Origin: Roseivirga sp. UBA6052
GTDB lineage: Bacteria; Bacteroidota; Bacteroidia; Cytophagales; Cyclobacteriaceae
DNA: 64,000 nucleotides
Assembly (NCBI GenBank): GCA_002427755.1
Contig: DIYO01000009.1
Span: 933,296-997,295 of the forward strand
Direction of reading: 5' to 3'
Shown here piece after piece: positions 52,726-60,365 of this stretch. A model generated the notes under the pieces. That model made no database searches. It saw only the letters and a program-made list of their open reading frames with translations, and was not told the origin of the DNA. The translations under genes were made by a program, and so were the position numbers. Positions within the stretch are counted from its first letter, which is position 1; every line of letters begins with the position of its first letter.

Positions 52726-53429
52726 TAAGGATAACCCTTTAAATCATACTCTTCTTTCTTCTTGTAGAGTTGCCACCATGGTGTGCCTGGTGATGCATGG
52801 TGTTCGTAATGATAGCCGAAGAAATAGCAGGTTATGAAGGCTAAGAAATGGTTCAACTTTTGGCTTCTTGATTTGTGTTTGTTTTCAGCTGAATGATGTC
52901 CTCTGTGCGGGAGGTATGTCCCAAAATAAAACAGTTGCAGCGTAGCTAGAATACCCGGTAACATCCAGAGAAGTATTAAATTTTCTGTTGGTAGAAAAAG
53001 CTTCAACACATTGAAGGTAATCGCCATCAAAAAGAATTGCTGCCATGTTAGGTATTGCTTTAAGAAACTAAAATACCAGGCTATTCCATTCCCATTATGG
53101 TAATCAGGGTCCTTGTCTGTCGCAACAAACCGGTGGTGTTCGTGATGCTTCGGAAATAGTTTGTGGTAAAAGTTATAAGAAAATAAAGTGGATGTTAGAT
53201 GGCCAAAAAAGGTGTTGACCTTTTTGTTATTTGAAACAGTGCCATGCATGGCATCATGCGCTGTTATAAATAAACCTGTGTAAAGATGGGTTTGCACCAG
53301 AATGAGCACATAGAGAATGGGAGAGGTGTAATCTATTTCCCAAGTAAGCCCAAAGTATAAACAGGTTGACCATAAAACGATAATGGCAATAGCAATAAAG
53401 ACCCCGGTTTGAGAGTTTTTCTTTGTCAC
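52725..53429 (-). CDS. crtW: Beta-carotene 4-ketolase
   Basis: A 234-residue membrane di-iron oxygenase that adds a keto group at C4 of a beta-ionone ring. Histidine boxes are ITAHDAMHG, FPKHHEHHRF and GYHYEHHASPGTPWWQL, with the CrtW-specific DPDYH and YFGTYLPHRGHH. Four hydrophobic segments are present. The length is usual for CrtW (about 240). The start is GTG; no nearby ATG exists. It is the last gene of the sigma-crtI-crtB-ispH-crtW operon, 16 bases after ispH. Together with CrtZ it predicts keto-hydroxy carotenoids. Confidence 0.9.
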   Translation of the reverse strand: MTKKNSQTGVFIAIAIIVLWSTCLYFGLTWEIDYTSPILYVLILVQTHLYTGLFITAHDAMHGTVSNNKKVNTFFGHLTSTLFSYNFYHKLFPKHHEHHRFVATDKDPDYHNGNGIAWYFSFLKQYLTWQQFFLMAITFNVLKLFLPTENLILLWMLPGILATLQLFYFGTYLPHRGHHSAENKHKSRSQKLNHFLAFITCYFFGYHYEHHASPGTPWWQLYKKKEEYDLKGYP

Positions 53430-53445
53430 GGATGCAAGTTAGCTA

Positions 53446-54291
53446 TTAAAGCTTTTCGAGATGAGATTTGATTTCCTCCATTAGCCACATTGGAGTGGAA
53501 GTGGCACCACAGATACCTACTTTTTCTTCTTTACCGAACCATTGAGATTCAACTTCGTCTAGAGAAGAAACAAAGTACGTTCGCTCATTTTGGTCTTTAC
53601 ATACTTTATACAGCACCTTTCCGTTAGAACTCTTGGTGCCGCTCACAAAAACAATGACATCGAATTTTTGAGCGAAATCTCTCAACTCCTTGTCTCTATT
53701 CGAAACCTGGCGACAAATCGTATCATTAGTTTTTACAGTAATGCCGTTTTCACTAAGTACTTTATTGATTTCGTAGAATTTGTCTGTGCTTTTTGTGGTC
53801 TGGCTGTAGAGCGTAATTTCCTTAGGCATTGAAGCAATATCGAGTTCTTCCAGATCCTGGAAAACCACTGCCTCGTTACTTGTTTGCCCTAATAAACCAA
53901 CTACTTCAGCATGTCCGTGCTTTCCATAGATATAGATCTCTTCCTTCTTATCGTAAGAGTTCTTAATTCTATTCTGAAGCTTTAATACAACGGGACAAGA
54001 CGCATCTATTAACTCAAGATTGTTGTCTAATGCTAATTGGTAAGTGCTAGGAGGTTCGCCATGTGCTCTTATGAGAACTTGGCTATCAGAAATTGATCTG
54101 AGTTGATCGTGATTGATGATTTGGAGACCCTTGGCTTCAAGTCTTTTTACCTCTTCATCGTTATGTACAATATCTCCGAGGCAATATAATTGACCTGTTT
54201 CTTCCAAAATGTCTTCTGCCATTTCTATGGCATAGACGACACCAAAACAAAATCCGGAATTGGAATCAATGTCTACCTTGAGATTGAACAT
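53446..54291 (-). CDS. ispH: 4-hydroxy-3-methylbut-2-enyl diphosphate reductase
   Basis: A 281-residue iron-sulfur enzyme that makes IPP and DMAPP in the last step of the MEP pathway. Three cluster-ligand cysteines are seen, in SGFCFGV, DASCPVVL and NDTICRQV. Also present are the HxH-type AHGEPP and HGHAEVVGL, and a Glu/Thr-containing active site near LYSQTTKST. I start at ATG 54291; a TTG (54297) two codons upstream is possible. It sits inside the carotenoid operon (66 bases after crtB, 16 before crtW), so precursor supply is co-regulated with pigment synthesis. Confidence 0.94.
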   Translation of the reverse strand: MFNLKVDIDSNSGFCFGVVYAIEMAEDILEETGQLYCLGDIVHNDEEVKRLEAKGLQIINHDQLRSISDSQVLIRAHGEPPSTYQLALDNNLELIDASCPVVLKLQNRIKNSYDKKEEIYIYGKHGHAEVVGLLGQTSNEAVVFQDLEELDIASMPKEITLYSQTTKSTDKFYEINKVLSENGITVKTNDTICRQVSNRDKELRDFAQKFDVIVFVSGTKSSNGKVLYKVCKDQNERTYFVSSLDEVESQWFGKEEKVGICGATSTPMWLMEEIKSHLEKL

Positions 54292-54363
54292 ATTCAATAA
54301 ACCTGCAAAGGGAGTTTATGTTTGCTGATTAACTCAAATACGAGTAGAAAATGTTCTTTGGAT

Positions 54364-55200
54364 TTAGCTTACGCCTAATCTATGAGAAAAATAAGTACTT
54401 AATAGAATAGCGAACTTCCTGCCGTTTGGAATCCTTATGCGTTGTTCTTTAATCTTAGAAGAAGGACAGTTCTTAATTTTACGGAATAGTTTGAGATAGT
54501 ATTTATAAGCCAGATAAACACCCATTCTAGCTTCCTTTGGTAGTTGCTTTATTCCTATTAAAGCTGCATCAAAGTCAGCTTGAATATCTGCTTCAATTAA
54601 TTCTTTAGCAGACTTTGAAAAAGTAGTGAAATCTACACCAGGAAAATAAACGCGACCTCTGTCTTCAAAATCACTCTTAATGTCCCTTATGAAATTTACT
54701 TTTTGAAAAGCGGCTCCTAATCTTTTGGCTGGAGGTAAGAGTCTCTCGTATTCTTCTTGATTCCCATCACAGAAAACCTTTAAACACATAAGGCCCACTA
54801 CCTCAGCAGAGCCATAGATGTATTCCTCGTATCCGGCTTGGTCGTAATTCTTCTCCTCTAAATCGAGCTCCATGCTATAAAGAAAAGCCTCAATTAGATC
54901 TAAGTCTATTTGGTATTTATTTACTACCAATTGAAAAGCATGCAAAACCGGATTTAAGCTAACCTTTTCCTCAATTGCTGTATAGGTATCTTTTTTAAAC
55001 CTCCTTAAGAGATCTGCCTTGTCATGGTCATGGAATGTATCTACAATTTCATCGGCATAACGTACGAAGCCGTAAATGCTGTAGATAGGGAAATGGAGCT
55101 TCTTGTCCAAGGTTTTGATACCCAAGGTAAAAGAGGTGCTGTATCGCTGAGTGATGAGCTTGGCACACTCAAGGGTCGTTTGGTCGTAAAAATCCATCAT
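54364..55200 (-). CDS. crtB: Phytoene synthase
   Basis: A 278-residue head-to-head prenyltransferase joining two geranylgeranyl diphosphates to phytoene, the first committed carotenoid step. The two Asp-rich motifs are YADEIVD (about residues 48-54) and NFIRDIKSDFEDRGRVYFP (about 164-182), and the N-terminal YSTSFTLGI is typical. It is 30 bases after crtI. The frame begins with two ATGs (55200 and 55197); either may be used. The substrate-making crtE is not in the window. Confidence 0.95.
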   Translation of the reverse strand: MMDFYDQTTLECAKLITQRYSTSFTLGIKTLDKKLHFPIYSIYGFVRYADEIVDTFHDHDKADLLRRFKKDTYTAIEEKVSLNPVLHAFQLVVNKYQIDLDLIEAFLYSMELDLEEKNYDQAGYEEYIYGSAEVVGLMCLKVFCDGNQEEYERLLPPAKRLGAAFQKVNFIRDIKSDFEDRGRVYFPGVDFTTFSKSAKELIEADIQADFDAALIGIKQLPKEARMGVYLAYKYYLKLFRKIKNCPSSKIKEQRIRIPNGRKFAILLSTYFSHRLGVS

Positions 55201-55230
55201 GTGAAAATAACTAAATAATGAGCACTTGGT

Positions 55231-56706
55231 TTAGGCCATTTCTTTTTGAACTTCATCGGCCACCACAATTCCTGAGATTAAGCTAGGCGGAACACCGGGT
55301 CCAGGTACCGTTAACTGGCCAGTGTGATAGAGGTTTTTAAGTTTTTTACTCTTTAAGGCAGGCTTTAAAATTGCTGTTTGTTTTAGAGTATTAGCCAAGC
55401 CATAAGCATTGCCTTTGAATGAGTTATAGTCCGAAACAAAATTTCTATGGGCAAAGCTTCTTTTGTACACAATGTGTGATTTTATATCATGTCCCACGTA
55501 GTCTTCCATCCTTTTGATGATAATATCAAAGTATTTGTCTCTAATACTTTCATCTTCTTCTAAACCCGGTGCTACCGGAATTAGTAGGAAGAGGTTTTCA
55601 TGACCTTCTGGCGCAACAGTATCATCAGTCTTTGAAGTTACCGATGCATAGAATAGCGGGTTTTCAGGCCATTTAGGGTTCTCATAAATGTCTTTGGCAT
55701 GAGGTCCAAAATCGGTATCGAAGAACAAATTATGATGTAAACACTTATCTAATTTCCTATCTAATCCCACATAGTAAAGCAAAGAAGAAGGCGCCATTAC
55801 ACGTTTGTCCCAGTAGCTATCGGAGTAGTTACGTTTTTCGGGAGCAACTAACTTGGTATCTACGTGATGGTAATCAGCTCCTGCCACTAGTACATCACAC
55901 GGGATTTCTCCCTGTGTAGTGGTTACTGATTTTACTTGATTACTATGATGGTTAATGGAAGTGACTGCATGATCAGTTAGTATTTCTACACCCATTTCTT
56001 TCGCAAGACTTTCCATGGCTTCAACAATCTTAAACATGCCACCTTTTGGGTACCAAGTACCTAAAGACATATCGGCATAATTCATGAGACTGTAAAGCGC
56101 AGGCGTTTTTTCTGCTAAAGCACCCAAAAATAGAACGGGGAATTCCATCAATTGAATGATCCTTGGGTTCTTAAAATATTGACGTACATGATTTGAAATG
56201 GATTTGAAAACATCCATTCTTATCACATCTATTAATAGTTTGAGGCTAGCGAATTCAGTGAGTGATCTTCCGGGTTTATAAACCAATTGATTTATACCTA
56301 CTTCATATTTGTATGAAGCCTGCTCAAGAAATGCTCTAAGCTTTAATCCAGCTCCGGGTTCAATAGAATCGAATAAGGCTTCTAGCTCTCCCATATCGGC
56401 AGGGATAGGCATTTCATCTCCTGGACCATAAACTACCTGATAAGAAGGGTCGAGTCTTTCAAGCTCATAATAGTCAGAGACCTTCTTTCCAAAACGATTG
56501 AAAAATGACTCAAAAACATCGGGCATCCAGTACCAACTTGGGCCCATATCAAAAGTAAAGCCCGAAGCTGAAAACTTACGGGCTCTTCCACCTATGGTGG
56601 TATTTTTTTCTAGAATGGTAACATCGAAATTTTTATCGGCAAGATTAATAGCTGCGGAAAAACCTGCAAATCCTGAACCGATTACGAGTGCCTTCTTTTT
56701 ATTCAT
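55231..56706 (-). CDS. crtI: Phytoene desaturase (lycopene-forming type)
   Basis: A 491-residue FAD enzyme. It has the N-terminal dinucleotide fold ALVIGSGFAGFSAAINLA, the FAD-proximal ARKFSASGFTFDMGPSWYW, and the C-terminal CrtI signature LYHTGQLTVPGPGVPPSLISG. It introduces double bases into phytoene to give lycopene. It is the second gene of the operon, 16 bases after the sigma factor gene. The overall sequence fits CrtI rather than CrtD, which would act on the 1'-hydroxylated end. Confidence 0.94.
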   Translation of the reverse strand: MNKKKALVIGSGFAGFSAAINLADKNFDVTILEKNTTIGGRARKFSASGFTFDMGPSWYWMPDVFESFFNRFGKKVSDYYELERLDPSYQVVYGPGDEMPIPADMGELEALFDSIEPGAGLKLRAFLEQASYKYEVGINQLVYKPGRSLTEFASLKLLIDVIRMDVFKSISNHVRQYFKNPRIIQLMEFPVLFLGALAEKTPALYSLMNYADMSLGTWYPKGGMFKIVEAMESLAKEMGVEILTDHAVTSINHHSNQVKSVTTTQGEIPCDVLVAGADYHHVDTKLVAPEKRNYSDSYWDKRVMAPSSLLYYVGLDRKLDKCLHHNLFFDTDFGPHAKDIYENPKWPENPLFYASVTSKTDDTVAPEGHENLFLLIPVAPGLEEDESIRDKYFDIIIKRMEDYVGHDIKSHIVYKRSFAHRNFVSDYNSFKGNAYGLANTLKQTAILKPALKSKKLKNLYHTGQLTVPGPGVPPSLISGIVVADEVQKEMA

Positions 56707-56722
56707 GAAGGCTTAACTCAGC

Positions 56723-57229
56723 TTAGGCTCTATATGTTCTAAGCTTTTCTTTTAATTGCTTTCTCGCAATGTGAATTCTATTTTTTACTGTTCCAATTGG
56801 AATCTCCAATCTATCAGCAATCTCATGGTACTTGAATCCACGGAAGTACATCATGAATGGTGTTTTATAAACATCATCAAGATTTTCTATCGCAGCATTG
56901 ATATCTTTTAATGCAAAATTACCAGCTGCTCTATTTTCAATTCTTGTATCGGTCGAATTGATGAAATGTAAATTATCGGTAGTGTCGATGAAGGTTCCTC
57001 TTCTTACCATTCTCTGGTAATTAGTAATGAAGGTGTTTTTCATAATTGTATACAACCAAGCCTTCAGGTTTGTGCCTTCTGAAAACTTCTCTCTGTTGTT
57101 ATACGCCTTCAACAAAGTTTCTTGTAATAAGTCGTTAGCATCATCATTGTCTTTTGTCAACTTTAAAGCGAAGGGCTTCAATGACTTAGACATCTGGGTA
57201 ATCGTGTAACTAAATTCTAGAGCTGTCAT
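56723..57229 (-). CDS. ECF sigma factor of the carotenoid operon
   Basis: A 168-residue sigma-70 factor with region 2 (LKLTKDNDDANDLLQETLLKAYNN, LKAWLYTIMKNTFITNYQR) and region 4 (LDDVYKTPFMMYFRGFKYHEIADRL, IPIGTVKNRIHIARKQLKEKL). There is no linked anti-sigma gene, so control is presumably by transcription. It is the first gene of the crt operon, downstream of the five GTTNAACAAA elements. The arrangement is like the CarQ-type light-responsive factors only in outline; the direct target promoters are unknown. Confidence 0.93.
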   Translation of the reverse strand: MTALEFSYTITQMSKSLKPFALKLTKDNDDANDLLQETLLKAYNNREKFSEGTNLKAWLYTIMKNTFITNYQRMVRRGTFIDTTDNLHFINSTDTRIENRAAGNFALKDINAAIENLDDVYKTPFMMYFRGFKYHEIADRLEIPIGTVKNRIHIARKQLKEKLRTYRA

Positions 57230-57243
57230 GTCTTCGATGTTTT

Positions 57244-57450
57244 GTTAAACAAATATTCTAAATAGTTAAACAAAACGCAAGTCATTTTGTGGAAGTTTTT
57301 ATAAATAAAAGTTAAACAAAAAGTATAGATGACATCAATAATGTATTTATAAGTTAGTAAAAAAGGCTCATATGTTCAACAAAACCTGTTTTTAGGTAGG
57401 TACACATAAATCAAGCCTCCTTATCTGATGGTTGAAAATTGTTAAACAAA
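57244..57450. promoter_or_regulatory. Five same-orientation GTTNAACAAA operator-like repeats
   Basis: GTTAAACAAA at 57244-57253, 57265-57274, 57311-57320 and 57441-57450, and GTTCAACAAA at 57374-57383, all on the plus strand, lie in the 246-base gap upstream of the sigma-crt operon. The steps are 21, 46, 63 and 67 bases. The first copy covers the -7 region and the second lies in the spacer of the predicted promoter at 57250-57280. The MerR/CarH-like gene ends just beside the array and is the natural candidate binder. Confidence 0.75.
57250..57280 (-). promoter_or_regulatory. Predicted promoter of the sigma-crtI-crtB-ispH-crtW operon
   Basis: On the minus strand TTG (57280-57278), 20 bases, then AATATTTG (57257-57250), one mismatch from TAnnTTTG. 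The transcript would start near 57243, only about 14 bases before the sigma ATG. GTTNAACAAA copies 1 and 2 overlap the -7 element and spacer, so a bound repressor would block RNA polymerase. Confidence 0.5.
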
Positions 57451-57475
57451 ATAAAATGAATAGTACCGGAAAGGA

Positions 57476-58378
57476 CTATTTGTAGACAGATACGCTCTCC
57501 GTATCTTCTATAAATTGTACTAACTGATTAGGATTTGTGATTTGGGTGATGTTATCGTTTAGATCCAAATCTTGACCAATCACTTGACTTCCACTTGCCC
57601 AAATGTTGGTATCAGGAAATGCTTCAGACAGTTTATTCAAGTATTCTTGTGCTGAATAATCCGGATGTCTTGAAGTCAGCATCGTAAATAAGTAATCCGG
57701 TTTGTAAATGTCATGTGCAACTCCTAAGTCATGAAAAGGCATATTCTGTCCTAGATAGATTACTCTGTGTTGTCTTGATTGAATCAAGAAACTGGCAAAC
57801 AACAAACTAATCTCATGCAATTCGTTTTCCGGAAGGAACAACATGAATTTTTTAGCAGAGCTACTATAATTTGGAATCTGTCCATCAATCGCAACAATCA
57901 ACTTCTGTCTGATCAAGTGAGACATAAAGTGTTCTTGTGCTGGGTTAATGGCATCAGTAGTCCACATGATACCAATCTTAGTTAAGAATGGATAGATAAT
58001 ATTAAGCATGGTTCTTTCAAAACCTAGCTTGAGCGTATTGGAAGAAATTATCTTTTCGAAACGCTGTTCATCCATGTCGATCATAGAAAGCGTTAGCGCA
58101 TAGATTTGATCAGCAAAACTTGTGGTTTTCTCCGCCACAGTCATTACGGCTTCATGAAGCTCGCTAGACTCCATTTCGGCAATTTTTGAAATCTTGTACC
58201 CGTTTTCCTTTAGTAAGGAAACGTTCAGTACCAGCTTCAAATCTTCCTGGTCGTAATAGCGTATATTCGTCTCGGTTCTTTTGGGGTTAATGAGACTATA
58301 TCTCTGCTCCCATATCCTTAACGTATGTGCTTTTATACCCGAAAGGTGTTCTAAATCTTTTATTGAATACCTTGCCAC
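57476..58378 (-). CDS. MerR-family regulator with B12-binding domain (CarH/LitR-like)
   Basis: 300 residues. An N-terminal MerR helix-turn-helix (about 1-70, IKDLEHLSGIKAHTLRIWEQRY) is followed by a four-helix cap domain with Trp139-x9-Glu149-His150, the Wx9EH signature that packs over the adenosyl group in CarH. A Rossmann-type cobalamin domain (about 177-295) has His188 in ENELHEIS at the axial-ligand position (usual form ExHxxG, here ExHxxS). CarH proteins repress carotenoid genes in the dark and release DNA when light breaks the adenosyl-B12 bond. The start is GTG. It is the third gene of the cruF-crtZ-merR unit. Confidence 0.88.
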   Translation of the reverse strand: MARYSIKDLEHLSGIKAHTLRIWEQRYSLINPKRTETNIRYYDQEDLKLVLNVSLLKENGYKISKIAEMESSELHEAVMTVAEKTTSFADQIYALTLSMIDMDEQRFEKIISSNTLKLGFERTMLNIIYPFLTKIGIMWTTDAINPAQEHFMSHLIRQKLIVAIDGQIPNYSSSAKKFMLFLPENELHEISLLFASFLIQSRQHRVIYLGQNMPFHDLGVAHDIYKPDYLFTMLTSRHPDYSAQEYLNKLSEAFPDTNIWASGSQVIGQDLDLNDNITQITNPNQLVQFIEDTESVSVYK

Positions 58379-58391
58379 TCCTCTTGCTTTA

Positions 58392-58838
58392 CTACTTTTC
58401 TTCTTCGTTAAAGAATCTTTTCGGAACTAAAAATAGACCGAACGATTCTGCATCTTCTTTCGTATTCGTTTTATGATGCGCTCTATGTGCTTTAGTAATA
58501 GCTGATAAATATCTCAGCTTTGGTCTACCAAACCACTTGAGTCTTTTATGAATGAGTACATCATGTAAAACAAAATATAAGCATCCGTAAAGACTAATGC
58601 CAGTCCCTAACCAGAATCTGTAATCTAATGTTTCAGATCCTAGTATAATTAGAACAATAGCTGTTCCTCCAAAGAGGACAGTAAAAACATCATTGAGTTC
58701 AAAGAACCCTTTTGTTTTACTGTGATGGGTTTTATGAATATTCCACAATACCCCGTGCATAATATATTTATGCAGCCACCAAGAGAAAACCTCGGTAGCA
58801 ACAAATCCTAGCATTACCCACAATAGTATTACTATCAT
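58392..58838 (-). CDS. crtZ: Beta-carotene 3-hydroxylase
   Basis: A 148-residue membrane non-heme di-iron hydroxylase of the fatty-acid-hydroxylase superfamily. All histidine motifs are present: WWLHKYIMHG, NIHKTHH, LHDVLIHKR and HRAHH. It hydroxylates C3 of beta-ionone rings. The length is slightly short of the usual 160-175, but the core is complete. It lies 13 bases before the MerR gene and about 43 bases after cruF on the same strand. Confidence 0.92.
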   Translation of the reverse strand: MIVILLWVMLGFVATEVFSWWLHKYIMHGVLWNIHKTHHSKTKGFFELNDVFTVLFGGTAIVLIILGSETLDYRFWLGTGISLYGCLYFVLHDVLIHKRLKWFGRPKLRYLSAITKAHRAHHKTNTKEDAESFGLFLVPKRFFNEEEK

Positions 58839-58881
58839 TCCGCTCTTTAACTCAATGTTATTCAGATTGTTTCTCTACTGT

Positions 58882-59532
58882 TTAAATTAAATTTAAAAGA
58901 GCGAAAAAACCGACTTGTATATATAAAAGCCTAATAGCCAATGAATTGTTTGATTCTTTAACCAGTCTTTGAAATATAAAATGTAGAAGTGCCGATACAG
59001 CAAACCAACCCACATAATTAGCTGTAGGCACACTGATTTTTTCCCAAGTCCAGAAGTCATAAGCTATGGCTACTGGTTCAATTAGCAAATCAATAATTGT
59101 CATAAATAAGGCGCCTAAGACTATTGCAACCCACTGGTTTTTGAACAGTCTTTTGGCCAAATGTGCAGAACAGTAAACAAGAACAACCCAGTTGAGACCT
59201 ATTGCTAAGGGCACTTCAAAAAGTTTAAAGCCTAAGGTTTTGCCATAACTGTATTCACCAAAAGGCCAGCCTGTAGAAACACCTAGTACTTCTACCGAAT
59301 AACCAAGAAGGAAACAGACGGCAATGAATATGAAGTATCCTGACTTTTTCTGTTTTTCGAAATGTAGAATAATGGCAGCCGTAGCGAATAAATTAAAGGG
59401 TGTAAGGAATTGAAAAAGCGCTCTTGAACTTTCAATACTTAAACCAATTACCCCGGCAGTGTGCATTGCCAGTAGGAGAAAGAATGCGTTTCTCTCATTT
59501 ACAAAGGGTAAATCATCAATTTTTTGTAGCAT
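58882..59532 (-). CDS. cruF: CruF-type carotenoid 1',2'-hydratase (DUF422 membrane protein)
   Basis: About 216 residues with six or seven membrane helices. The family signature is visible in GYSVEVLGVSTGWPFGEYSYG, VPLAIGLNWVVLVYCSAHLA and DLLIEPVAIAYDFWTWEK. CruF adds water to the psi end of gamma-carotene, giving 1'-hydroxy carotenoids such as myxol, saproxanthin and flexixanthin precursors. I start at ATG 59532; a TTG at 59577 adds 15 residues but leaves no room for the divergent promoter. It is first in the cruF-crtZ-merR unit. Confidence 0.82.
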   Translation of the reverse strand: MLQKIDDLPFVNERNAFFLLLAMHTAGVIGLSIESSRALFQFLTPFNLFATAAIILHFEKQKKSGYFIFIAVCFLLGYSVEVLGVSTGWPFGEYSYGKTLGFKLFEVPLAIGLNWVVLVYCSAHLAKRLFKNQWVAIVLGALFMTIIDLLIEPVAIAYDFWTWEKISVPTANYVGWFAVSALLHFIFQRLVKESNNSLAIRLLYIQVGFFALLNLI

Positions 59533-59578
59533 CCTTTTCAAAACTCGGGTCTGTTTTAAATGTTCGATTAGTTTCAAC

Positions 59579-59586
59579 TAGTTTTG
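59579..59586 (+). promoter_or_regulatory. Predicted -7 element of the DUF4286 gene
   Basis: TAGTTTTG matches TAnnTTTG exactly, 18 bases before the ATG at 59605. No clear -33 TTG is seen. Confidence 0.45.
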
Positions 59587-59604
59587 CGCTAAATAGTGGA
59601 AAGT

Positions 59605-59907
59605 ATGATTCTTTACAACGTTACCGTTGCCATAGACAAAAAAGTTGAAAATGATTGGTTGATCTGGATGAAGAACGTTCATATCCCAGAAGTTATGGAG
59701 ACAAATCAGTTTGAAGATTTTAAGTTTTTCAAGGTGTTGAATGCTGAGGATCCGGAATCGGCTTCTTATAGTGTGCAATACTTCGCTGAAAGCATGAAGA
59801 ACATTCAAATGTATATGGCTGCTTTTGCTCCGGAATTACAGCAGAAGGCTTTGTTGAAGTATCCAAATCAAATGGCTGCTTTTAGAACCCTACTGGAAGA
59901 GGTCTAG
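59605..59907 (+). CDS. DUF4286 family protein
   Basis: A 100-residue protein with the family opening MILYNVTVAIDKKVENDWLIWM and a central HIPEVMETNQFEDFKFFKVL. It is a ferredoxin-like/antibiotic-monooxygenase-type small fold, function unknown and restricted mostly to Bacteroidota. An upstream GTG (59596) would add three residues, but ATG 59605 fits the family start. It is divergent from cruF and convergent with the acetyltransferase gene; the two stops share a CTAG palindrome at 59904-59907. Confidence 0.85.
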   Translation: MILYNVTVAIDKKVENDWLIWMKNVHIPEVMETNQFEDFKFFKVLNAEDPESASYSVQYFAESMKNIQMYMAAFAPELQQKALLKYPNQMAAFRTLLEEV

Positions 59908-60362
59908 TAATTTTGTATCTGCTCCTTATTTAAACGACAATTGATCCATTCACCATCAAGCGTAGCATTTAAACTTTTATAGAAGTTTATGGCCGGCTCA
60001 TTCCAATCAAGTACCTGCCAGCATACCTGATTGCAATTCAGCTTTTTTGCTTCGTGTACGATAGCTTCAAGCAATTGCTTTCCGAATCCTTTTCCTCTTG
60101 ATTGCTCGTTTACCACAAGATCTTCCAGGTAAATCGACTTTCCTTTCCAAGTGGAGTATCTGAAATAGTATAGCGCAAGGCCGACAATTTTACCTTGGTC
60201 TTCAGCTACAAAAAAATCGAAAACTGAGTTTTCACCAAAGCCATCTTGGGCCATGCTCTCTACCGTTGTCTCCACTTCATTTGGGGCATTTTCATAAACA
60301 GCCAGCTCAACAATTAAGTCGTGTGCTGCTTTTAGATCGGCTTTGGTTCCTTTTCTTATCAT
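59904..60362 (-). CDS. GNAT-family N-acetyltransferase (SAT-like)
   Basis: 152 residues. The acetyl-CoA site is in LEDLVVNEQSRGKGFGKQLLEAI (about residues 80-102, the R/Q-x-x-G-x-G/A loop RGKGFG), and WQVLDWNEPAINFYKSLNA follows. The sequence resembles the spermidine/thialysine acetyltransferase (SAT1/2) branch more than RimI, so a small amine is a possible acceptor. It lies three bases after serS on the same strand and is likely co-transcribed with it. Confidence 0.88.
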   Translation of the reverse strand: MIRKGTKADLKAAHDLIVELAVYENAPNEVETTVESMAQDGFGENSVFDFFVAEDQGKIVGLALYYFRYSTWKGKSIYLEDLVVNEQSRGKGFGKQLLEAIVHEAKKLNCNQVCWQVLDWNEPAINFYKSLNATLDGEWINCRLNKEQIQNY

Positions 60363-60365
60363 GCT

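Noticed and set aside
58882..59532. Lycopene cyclase CrtYc/CrtYd
   Set aside because: The membrane-protein size is similar, but the GWPFGEYSYG and IEP segments fit the CruF/DUF422 family.
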